A stretch of DNA of 64,000 bases, taken from Alnus glutinosa (lineage: Eukaryota; Streptophyta; Magnoliopsida; Fagales; Betulaceae). The position numbers were made by a program, and so were the translations under genes. The first letter of the stretch is position 1. The number at the start of each line of letters is the position of its first letter. The notes under the pieces were generated by a model that saw nothing but the letters and a program-made list of their open reading frames with translations, was not told the origin of the DNA and ran no database searches. The DNA lies in NCBI RefSeq assembly GCF_958979055.1, contig NC_084886.1, positions 17,542,654-17,606,653 of the forward strand, written 5' to 3'. Positions 11,151 to 22,189 of this stretch are shown one piece after another.

Positions 11151-11389
11151 CTTCTTTGTCTTTTTTTTTTTTGTTCGGTCTCGATTCATTTTCATCAACG
11201 ATGCCGTCGAGTCGAAGACGAAGAGGACCGAGCCTTCTGCAAACCCACACTGAGCCTTCTGCACAAATCATTCAGTATAAGAACTATACTGAAATTCAAA
11301 CAAAAATATATTACAAGGTTAATTTTTTACCCCTAAATTTTTTTTAAAGTTAAGAGAAATATGGGCAAACAAAAAACAATTGATTCATT

Positions 11390-12290
11390 CTAATATGTGA
11401 GTCAGTTAGAAGTTAATACATCTTTAGAAACGGATCTTGATGCTTTAGTGACTAATGAGCATCCCTCCAAATGCCCAAGAAACCAACTTGAAAAAATGGA
11501 TGGTACTTCTTTGGAATGTGATACAGGATTATGTCTGTAAATATGAGAATTTCATGTTAACTTACTAGATAAAATTGGACGTGTTTATATTAAAGCTGGT
11601 CCATATATATCAACTTTTAGAATATCCAATTTAGGAGTGGGTAATAATCGTCGCCAATTTCAAGCTTCCTAGTTTAGGACATACTTAATTTGGACGTTGA
11701 AGTACTCACCTTCAAAGAATGTCATATTTTGTCTTTCATGCTACGTTTTTGCTAAGAAATCAACGGGTCGTCCAAGATTAGATGAATTTACAGAGAAAAA
11801 TTTTGACAATTGAAAAAATGTGAACGATGAAATGAAATTTTTTTAACAGGACATGTGGGAAAAAAATCCAAATTCACCACATAAAATTATTGTGAAATAT
11901 TGTGAGGATCTAATGAATCATTCTTAGCGTATTGACAAGTTAGTTGTAAAACAATAATCACAAGAAATTGAAGATAATCGGTTGCGCAGCTCAAAACCTT
12001 AATGAATAATATTCAATGACTAATATTTTAAGCATGTGCCTTTAAAGGTAATGACGAAAGCCGACTCAAAACGTCAAGTAGCTTCATTAAATTGATATAG
12101 CTCCAAGAAACTTATAATGATAAAGTTGCAGGCTTATCTTGAAAAATATTATACAAAATGCTAAATATACATCATCCAAAATTCAAAATGAAATTTTGTA
12201 TATAATTGCAAATAAGGTTAGACAAAAAGGAAGAAAAAGGTTATGTTCACATAATTAAATCCAGAATTAAGATTATTATGTTGAAATTAT
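11390..12290 (+). pseudogene. Decayed hAT-type transposase with TTF/zf-MYM-like zinc-finger region
   Basis: Conceptual translation from about 11600 gives fragments including GNNRRQFQAS, LKYSPSKNVIFCLSCYVFAKK and DEFTEKNFDN. This follows the TTF-type zinc-finger region (RRFQ, W, YSP..D, CLPCYLF, FK.WKK) at the N-terminus of plant zf-MYM/DUF4371 hAT transposases. Several in-frame stops and frame changes break it, and only the N-terminal third is recognisable. I found no terminal repeats. It is a fossil with no expected function. Confidence 0.65.
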
Positions 12291-12653
12291 ATCTATTAGA
12301 CAAATTCTATTACGATGAAATATTTAATTTTTCAAAAAAAAAAAAAAAAAAACACCTTTGGGCTTGCATTGCATAGAGCAAATTCCCCAGTACTTCTCCT
12401 TCCAGTTATGGTGAAGTCCAGCCCATTACTCTAATGAGAGAACGTGTGAGCTGCACCTGCACAGCCTGCAAGGGACTTCAAAATAAAATATAATATAATA
12501 TACTATAAATTCAAATTTTCAAAATTTCAAATAGAAGACGTAGAAACGACACCGTTTTAGCCGAAATTTCATTTTCTCCTAGTTTTTCTCCAATCTTCTT
12601 CCCTCGCTCTGTCAGACATCTTTCACACACGCACACGCACACCCTCCCACAGC

Positions 12654-12722
12654 ATGCCCTCCGGTCAACCACCACCACCGGCCTTCGAAATCCCCTCCGG
12701 CGACCGAATTCCGGCGGGCTAA
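12654..12722 (+). promoter_or_regulatory. uORF 1 in the formin 5' leader (22 codons)
   Basis: An ATG in the first leader exon opens a 22-residue proline-rich frame, MPSGQPPPP..., which stops at 12720-12722. The leader exon probably ends at 12757, where GTAATT is a good donor, and resumes at 13005. The uORF is therefore wholly contained in the mRNA upstream of the main start. Confidence 0.55.
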
Positions 12723-12757
12723 CTGGTTAAACTCGGCACCCGTACATTAAAATCAGG

Positions 12758-13004
12758 GTAATTTCTAGTTTTACTCAATCTAAGCACTTGATTCATGTTT
12801 ATACACAAATTGTTGGGTTTAAGCTGCAACATTTAGAAACCCTAGGTGAAATTTGAAACCAGTCCAAGATTCTGTTGGGTATTTTATGTAATTTCCCTTT
12901 TATTATCTTATATTATTGTTGTTGTTTTAAATGTCAAGAAATAATGAAGAGGAAGAAAACTGAAGAATAGAACTGAACTTAGTTCTTTAGTCCATTTTAT
13001 TCAG
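12758..13004 (+). other. Probable 5'UTR intron of the formin gene
   Basis: A donor AGG|GTAATT and an acceptor TTATTCAG flank T-rich sequence between a CT/CA-rich leader exon (about 12550-12757) and the second leader segment (13005-13055). Inferred from splice motifs and composition. Confidence 0.5.
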
Positions 13005-13035
13005 GTATTGAGCTTGTTGGTTTCGTATAAACCAC

Positions 13036-13068
13036 ATGCAATTGGTTTGGCAAGAATGTCTCTTCTAA
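13036..13068 (+). promoter_or_regulatory. uORF 2 overlapping the formin start codon
   Basis: ATG at 13036 opens a 10-residue frame that ends TAA at 13066-13068, 10 nt past the main ATG at 13056 and in a different frame. Its context is weak (C at -3, C at +4), while the main ATG has A at -3. Leaky scanning would be needed for full formin translation. Confidence 0.5.
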
Positions 13069-16000
13069 GTAGGTTCTTTTACAGAAGACCCCCAGATGGC
13101 TTGCTTGAATTTGTTGACAGAGTATATGGTAATGTCCTTCATTCTCTAATCTAGAATTGCTATTATAAATTTGATTTTTTTTTTGTGGGTAATGGGTGCA
13201 TACCTATTGTTTGGTTTCGTGAATTTGTGCAGTTTTTGATTCGTGTTTTTCCACCGAAGTCTTGCCCGATGGAATGTACCAAATATATTTACATGAAATC
13301 ATAACCGAGTTACATGAGGAATTCCCAGACTCATCCTTCCTCGCATTCAATTTCCGTGAGGGTGAGAAACGGAGCCAGTTTGCAGAAATTCTTTGTGAAT
13401 ATGATGTTACCGTCATAGATTATCCACGACAGTATGAGGGATGCCCTCTCCTTCCATTATCTTTGATTCAACATTTTCTTCGTGTTTGTGAGAGTTGGCT
13501 TGCACTTGGAAATCAACAGAATATTATTCTTCTCCATTGTGAGAGAGGGGGTTGGCCGCTCTTGGCATTCCTTTTAGCTAGCTTTTTGATCTTTCGAAAA
13601 CTGCATAGTGGCGAACGAAGGACTCTTGAAATTGTGCATCGAGAGGCTCCTAAAGGGTTTTTGCAGCTCCTGTCGCCTTTGAATCCATTCCCATCTCAGC
13701 TTCGTTACCTTCAGTATGTTGCGAGAAGAAACATTGCTCCAGAGTGGCCACCTCCCGAGCGAGCTCTTTCTTTAGATTGCATCATTCTTCGGGCCATTCC
13801 CAGCTTTGATTCTCAGAATGGCTGCAGGCCAATTATCCGTATCTTTGGTAGGAATCTCCATAGTAAGGGTGGGCTTTCGACTGAGATGCTGTTTTCCATG
13901 GCCAAGAAGAAGAAGAAAACACTTAGGCATTACTGCCAGGTAAAATTTTTTGTTCTACTCTTCGTATTAGTTTATGTTTCTTGATTTAACTTTGTATTAG
14001 TCTATATTTAGTTGTATTTTTCTGATTCCAATATGCTGATTTTTTTATTACAGGCAGACTGCGATGTGATTAAAATTGACATTCAGTGCTTGGTGCAAGG
14101 AGATGTTGTATTGGAGTGTGTCCATTTTGACTTGGATTCAGAAAAGGAAATTATGATGTTTCGTATAATGTTCGACACTGCATTTATTCGATCCAACATA
14201 CTGATGCTTAACACTGAAAACTTGGACATTCTTTGGGATTCAAAGGAGCGGTATCCAAAAGGTTTCAGAGCAGAGGTGAGTATGTCAGTGGGCCTCATTG
14301 GATCTTGGATAGAGCTAGAGAAAGAGAACTGATGACACCTGTCTAAGAAAATTAAGCTTATTTAGTCATTTTAGCTCTCTTATTTTCCTCCATTTATTTC
14401 TGAGATCCATAAAGAGCCTATAATATTGATAAGATTCTGTGGTTTTTCTTTCCCTACATACAATACAAATTTTCATCTGATTAAATGAAATTCTAAATTC
14501 AGGTTTTGTTTGGGGAGGTTGAAAGCATCTCTCCTCCAAAAGCCCCAACTACTATGTTAAATGGTGAGGAGAAAGGTGGATTGCCCATTGAAGCTTTTTC
14601 TAGGGTTCAAGAACTGTTCAATGGTGTTGAATGGGTTGATAGCAGTGATGATGCTGCCTTGTGGTTACTTAAACAACTTTCTGTTTTAAGTGATGTGAAA
14701 GAACTTTCATGGTTGCAAAGTAAAGCAGCAAGTTTATATTCATCACCTGCTGATTCTGAAGAAGATAACAATGCATCTAGCACTGCTGATAGTTCAGATG
14801 AAGCATTTGATATCATTCCCAAATCTTCAAAAGCTCCAACAAAATTACCAATACAAGATACTGTTGATTCAGTCCCCTTACCTTTTGAAAGTGATGGTCC
14901 ACATGATGTAAATCATGCTTCAGAGCCTCCTCATCAATCAGCAATTGAAAATGATCCGTCATCACTTCATGAGCAATCAACAATACCAAGTGGAGGATCT
15001 CGACCTTGTTCAACTCCTATAGCACCGTCTCCACCTCCTCCTGCTAGTAACCCACCATCTCCACCTCCTGTTGGACTTTCTTGCGGAAATCTTTCGCCAA
15101 TGTCCCATCCACCACCTCCACCTCCGCCTCCACCTCCACCTCCACCTCCACCTGTACCTCCTTCTCTTACTGCTAGTAGAGGGCCTCCCCCACCTCCACC
15201 TCCACCTCCACCTCCACCTCCACCTCCACCTCCACCTCCTCCTTTACCTCTACTTCCACCTGCACCTCCCTCTCTTAATACGTTTAGAGCTCCTCCACCG
15301 CCGCCACCACCACCACCACCACCACTTCCTTCCTCTAGTGTTCCTAATAGAGATCCTCTAATGCCTCCCCCTGCCACTTCCAATAGGGGTTATTTGCCTC
15401 CTCCTCCACCCCCTCCTCCACCTCCTAGTCTCTCACATAAAGCTTCTTCTACACCACCTCCTCCACCCCCACCGCCGCCCCCTTTCAATTCATCTAAAGT
15501 TGCACCACTAGCCCCTTCACCTCCCCCTAGTCAACAATCTTTTGTGCCACCCCCACCGCCCCCACTGCCACCGCCACCGCCATCCTCAGGAAGTGCAATT
15601 AACAAATTTCAACCACCACCGCCACCACCTCCGATGCCAAAACTGCCCCCTTCGTGTTCAACATCTAATCCTACTTCTGTTCGTGGGGTACCGCCTCCAC
15701 CACCTCCACCTCCAACAAGTGGGAACCCTGGTAATGTTTGTCGGCCACCACCACCTCCACCACCTCCAGGACCTGCACGGCCAGGTTCAATTGTGCCTCC
15801 TCCACCACCAGCACCAAAGCTTCCTGGTGCTCCTACACCACCAAGTCGTGGTGCAACACCAGCTCCTCCCCCGCCTCCTAGAGCTAAAGGCTCTAATGCA
15901 CTACCGCCACCACCTCCGTTAGTTGGTAAGGTGAAAGCTTCTTCGGGGCCATCAAGTCTTGGAAGAGGTCGAGGTGCTGGTAGCACTACTCTTGCCCCTA

Positions 16001-19000
16001 AGAAATCTTCACTAAAGCCCCTACACTGGGTAAAAGTTACTCGTGCGATGCAAGGGAGTTTATGGGCTGATTCTCAAAAACAGGAAAATCAGTCAAGGTG
16101 TGTTTATTTAGAACTTGTATAAAGATATTATATGTTCCATCTGATAGCTTTTTCAAGACGCTAAAGTAACTTGTGCATTTTCAGGGAACTATTTTATAAG
16201 CATTAATCAAATGTTTAGGTTCAGTATACTAAATGATAATGGCACTCGTCGATATGAATAATACTTTCATTCAAATTAAAGGCTGAGCAAGTTAATTGAA
16301 AATCAACTTTAGAGCAGCCATTCTACCTTTTTTTACACAGTTTCCTTTTACTTCCTCCTTTTCTGAATGATACTATGTTCTCTGGTGTTTTCGGTTGATT
16401 TGCTTCTGTAATTTTCCCTTTTGTTGTGTTTTGTTTTCTCCTACTCCTCTCTCTCCAGGAGGGTGTGTGTGTGGGTAGGTGCGGTTTTGTTCTTATAACA
16501 CTTCTGATATATCATTGAAAGTTTTTGTTAGTGCCCCTGAAATAGATATTTCAGAGCTTGAGAGTCTGTTCTCAGCTGCCTCTGCTACGGATGGGAGTGG
16601 CACTAAAGGTGGAGGTCGACGTGGTTCTAACATGAACAAACCTGAGAAAGTGCAACTGGTAAGCACCCCCCCCCCCCCCACAAACCTTCACTCTCTGTCT
16701 TTGTCTCACTATTGTATGTATTACCTATGGTTTGGTGCTGGAAACACTCAGACAAACATTGGAAGTTACATGCTTTCTATTTTATAGTTTTATTCAGTTA
16801 TAAATGATCCTGAAGATATCTGCACAGAGAATTTTTTTTTTTTTCGAATTATGACAGCTCTATTATTAGGTGCTAATTAACAATTAGACAAATCCTTGGG
16901 AAAGATGAAATAAACAATCATATGAAAATCTCTGATTTTGTTGGTGGATGGCTCAACTTTGAGATACTAAACTGCCTAACTCTGTTAACACTTGATGAAT
17001 ATTTGCCTAAAGCACCTCACAAGGAGGCATATTTTAGTTACACTGGCACACCATGATCCCCAACTGATCAATATATGATCCATTGTAGGGCAACCTAAGG
17101 TTTTTCTCTGCCTGAATTAAAATCACTGTAGGAAGATATCAGGACTTTGGTTGATTAGCATCCAAATGTGTACCAAAAAGAATGATTCTGTTATATGGAA
17201 GGAATAAGCGGTTATCACTCAAAATAAATTTATGATTCAACTCTGCCACTTGTAGCATTTTGCAACATTGAAGTTTTAGTACTGTTGCTATTATTACGAC
17301 ATTGGAATCTCAGGAGGTCCTATCTTTTAAGCATGTTTTATTTAGTGGCACTACATCACAAGTTGATTTTGACTGCACAAAAATTTAGAGATGCACTGGT
17401 GCTTTTACCATGAGAAATTTAATTTGTTAATCCTTTTCTTTTTCTCTTTTTTGTTTATTTATTTATTTATTTTTAATTTATGGCAAATATACATCAACAT
17501 CTTTTATAAATGGTATACTGGACATTTTTTTTGGCCAACTATTGCTGAAGTTAGTTTCTAAATGTCTCTATCAACAATACATAAATGGTGCAGGACATTT
17601 TTTATTCTCTCTACCTTTGTTATGTAAATGTTTCTACCAAATGTGGTGCTATTGTATATTATATGTATCTAAAACTCAAGTTTTTTTATGCTGTGTTTCT
17701 CTCTGTCAGGTTGACTTGCGTAGAGCGTATAATTGTGAAATAATGCTCTCAAAAATAAAAATTCCTTTGCCAGATATGATTGTAAGTTTCTTTCTTTTAC
17801 TCATGCTACATGTTCAACTAACTTCAATACAATTTGACAATTGAGGGAATAGTTTTGATTTTTGGTCTCATGGGATTCTTTGTGAATGTATCACACTGGA
17901 AATGTGAAATTAGAATTGTCACTGACTTAGTTTTTTTGCACATGCTCTTGAAGACATCAATGTCAAAGTTTTTCAAAGTCATGTCTAAACTTTGTCATCT
18001 ATTGACAACATTGCATGGTCTTACCGTTGAGCATTCAGCTAACCCTGATTGTGTGTTAGCATAATGTAATAATATAGGCAAGGGATTTTCTCAGATGAAT
18101 GAGCTTGTTTGTGTTGCTTATCTGTCATTTTGTTGTCCATTCTGGCTGTTTAATGGGGAGTTGGGGATTAAGGAGTGCATCACCCTTTGTCTTTTTTATT
18201 TTTCTTTAGCTTTTAGCTAGTCATAAAATTTATCGGGAGAATACAAGATAGCTTTCGATGATTTTCACAAATATCTCACTGATCTCACTCTATTTTCTAG
18301 TACAACTACTATCATGCATATTTGATGTGTGACATCTATTAGCTTATTATTTGCTTTAGACTTCACTTATAAATATTAGATTGAGGAATGAATTAATATT
18401 AGCTTACAATCATCTTATTGAACTTGCTATGTTATGTTCTTTTAGTTTTGTGCCTTGATGTTGTTTATTTTTGCTGCCCTTATAAGTTATATAGACTGTT
18501 TCTTCTTTTTGCTGACAAAACTTATGCATTTTTGTGAAACTTTTACTTGTTAGTTGATGGTCATATTTTTGTCATCTATACCTTCAGAATTCAGTTCTGG
18601 CTTTGGATTCTTCTACTCTAGACATTGATCAGGTTGAGAATCTCATTAAATTCTGTCCAACAAAGGAAGAAATGGAAACACTTAAGGTAATCTCTCTCAC
18701 TCCTCCCGGCCCCCTTGTGCAAGTTTATGCATGATACAATTTCTTGGTGTTCTGGTGATACTCTGTTTAGTATCTAGATTGTTAGCAGTATTTAAAGATT
18801 AAGTATGATAGCTCTATCTCTCTTCCTTTTTTTGTGCTTGCATTAGTACTTGAAATTGAAATTATGGTGTCTTGTTACTGTTGCAATTAGGAAACATAAT
18901 TACTACGCTTGGTTTTTTTGATGAATGAAGAAATATTTTTCAAAAGAAAAAGGCTGACTTGGTGTACAAAATAACATAGCCTAAGCTGAAAAAATTAAGA

Positions 19001-22000
19001 AAAAATGATGGAAGGGCAAGGGATGTTTTCCGAGAAAAGAAAAGATATAACTTCAGTTGCATCCTTTAGCTTAAAGATGGGAATTCTTTCCTGAAGAATT
19101 TTTTATTTGGCTACCTGCAAAAGCACCATGGAAGGCAATGCGGCAATAATCTCTAGACATCTAATGCTCTGCTCCAAATGTCACTGCCACTTCCTTTGCC
19201 CACTATGATCCACCACCCTCTAAACAAATTAACACTAACCTTAGCATCACCATGGGAAGCGAGCACAAATTGCCTTAATTTTCATCTATTGGAGGACGAA
19301 ATAGATCTATCACAATTTAGTTTTACTCTAACAAACTGCAATAGGGAGATAGTTCTACCAAAACGTGGTTTCACATCTTTTTATCTCATTGGAAGTAAAC
19401 TCCCCGGTACCAATGTTGGAAGTGGGGCCAAGATTGTAGCTATTGAAGCAGACAACAAAACAGATTAGCAGGATGTTGAAGTCGCGGGTTGCGCGAGAAA
19501 AATTGCAAGAATATATTGATACTAAAGAGGAGGTTCAAGAGACTAAAGAATGATAAAGTCATTTAAGATCATGAGGGAGCAAGAAGAGCTCAACATTGTG
19601 TTACAATATAATTAAATGATTAAATTTATCATTTCTTTTAACCTTAAGATTTTGGAATAATTGATAATTTAACATGGTATTAGAGCAGAAATCTTGAGAT
19701 CAAACCCTGACAGTTTAACTTGTTGAGGGGTAGCTTGAGCTCACACATGAGGGAGTGTTAGAATATAATTAAATGATTAAATTTATCATTTTATATAAGC
19801 TTAAGCTTTTGGGAGAATTGGTGATTTAACACATTGTTTCTGAACAAGTCAAGATCAGGGATGAATTCTTTTCAAGACTATCCAAATCGTTGATTTCATC
19901 ATTCCAAATAAACCTGATAATGTGGCGGGAAGGGAAGATTTTTTTCAACCTTGTCGCTTCCAAAAGCAGAAGTCAATGCAAGTTCGTAGTTTGACAATTC
20001 CTATATTTTGACATTAAAATCGAAGTTCGTGTTTCTCCAACTGAGGTAGAATAACAAAGTGTTTTCTGTAGAATGATTTCTAGATTTTGGCAACTTAAAA
20101 CTGTTGATATATGTGGCCCACGTGCAATGCCTTGTGTGTTTTATCTGGAGGGAAGAACTGGCATTTTCTGAAAAAGCAGAATTTTATAATTTCTTACCTG
20201 TTATTGTCTGGTATTTTCTAGCTGTTTGTGGTGTCCTAGGTGCTTTTGGGTTTTAAGTTGGTTTATTGGCTGTAAGTTACTCTTTTAGGTGTTGATTGAG
20301 CACTTTCTAATTTGGTGTCCTAGTCGTAGTAGGGATAGTCTATTAGGTGTTGATTGGGCATTATCTTATTTGGTGTCCTAGTCGTAGACTCTTGAATCAA
20401 ATGATCATGTCTTGTTGATTGTGTTTTTGTTTCAGAATTATGCAGGTGACAAGGAAATGCTTGGAAAGTGTGAGCAGGTTCTGTCTGATGCCATGTTCTT
20501 GAATAAATTCAAATGCTATAGTTTCATATCTGACAAACATATAATTTGTTATGTATTTCAGTTTTTCCTAGAACTGATGAAGGTTCCACGAGTAGAATCC
20601 AAGTTACGAGTATTTGCTTTTAAAATCACATTTTCTAGTCAGGTATATTTTTCTCAGATATGTGTTCAATATTTGTTTTTGCGTGCTAATGCTTTAATAA
20701 TTGTTAGTGCTTATACTCTTGTTTTTGCATAGGTTAATGACCTTAGAAAGAATTTGAATACAATCAATGATGCTGCTAGAGAGGTAATACTAAATGTAAT
20801 GGTTTTTAAACTGTTGTTCATGGAGAAATGTTTGCTCTACATCTTAAGTATAATACACCTATTACAGGTAAAAGAATCTGTGAAATTACGCCAGATAATG
20901 CAGACAATTCTGACTTTGGGAAATGCCTTGAATCAGGGCACTGCACGAGGTCTCACTGCATTAGTATTTGTTTATTGCAAATTTTTATTAACTTGTTGCC
21001 CTGCTTGGCTTGATGTTTCTTTTTTGGGTATTGCAGGATCGGCCATAGGATTCAAATTGGACAGCCTTCTTAAGTTATCTGATACTCGTGCAAGAAACAA
21101 CAAAATGACGTTAATGCATTATTTGTGCAAGGTAGAAATATTAAATCTTCCAAAGAAATGTTTGAGTTATTGTTTATATTATTGAAGTTGTCGTTAAGGT
21201 TTGTTGTCCCTAATAAGAGGCGAATTTAATCTAGTTTCAAAATCATATGAATGGAAAAAAAAAATCTATTTTCTTGCAAATAGGTGTTCTTAATTTTTGG
21301 TTTTGGTGCTTCATTATTCTTGTGGTGTAACCCATTCAAGGGTTGAGGAGGGTGTTAGTGAAACTCTACTTTCACTTAATCTCCATGCATTTTCTTTTTC
21401 TTTCATCTTATCCATTTTTGAACTCAGGAAGTCATTAAAGTTCTCCTTGATGCTTTCCTTTCTTGTAAAGGGTCTTTCTACTCAACCCTGGCTTCCTCTC
21501 TTAGTGTTGATCTTTGCCTCCGCTATCATCAGATTTGAGGGAGAGGTCTTGTGATTTTCTTTTGTGTCATTCCTGGATATCCGAATCTCCCTTTGAGGAA
21601 TATATTCCTAGCATTTTTTTTTCATCGTTGTTATTCCTTGTTTCTTTCCCCATTTTCTTGCACCTTATGGCAACATTTTAGCAAGGCCAAACCATTTTGC
21701 AGTGTTGCCATATGGTATTTTCTTGTATATAGGGCTCTAATTGAGCCGAGTCGAGCCGGGTATTGGTTGTTTAAAGTCGGCTAAAAAACAATTATACGTA
21801 GGATCAAGCTTGAATCGAGCAGTAGGAACATGTTTGAACTCAGATCGACATAAATCAACCAAGTTTGAGCTCAAGTTAAATTCCAATTTTTTTTATTAGG
21901 AAAATTTATACTAATTCTACATTCTAAAATTGCTAAGCCTAACACTATAAAATTTATATAAATTACTATGTATATTATTATACAACAAACAACTAATATA

Positions 22001-22150
22001 TATATATATATATATATATATTATTATGTATGTCTTATTAACATATATGTTAATGTGTGCGTGTGTGTGTACGTGCATGTTAGTATATACACACTAGCAC
22101 ATTTTAATTGTGTATATGTTTATGTATATGTTAATATAGTAATATTATGC

Positions 22151-22189
<39 letters not shown>

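Larger units (their letters stand above)
8079..18108 (+). repeat. Segmental duplication, copy B (complete)
   Basis: This is the undeleted counterpart of 1-4415. It includes the UGT-B intron and exon 2, all intergenic DNA, and the formin gene from its leader into intron 6. Positions 9696-15348 are unique to this copy. The true left end must lie between 4416 and 8079 or coincide with 4416. Confidence 0.9.

Noticed and set aside
14967-15986. Gly-rich and His/Leu-rich frames opposite or out of frame in the formin FH1 region
   Set aside because: These are complement and frame-shifted readings of the CCACCT-type proline repeats.
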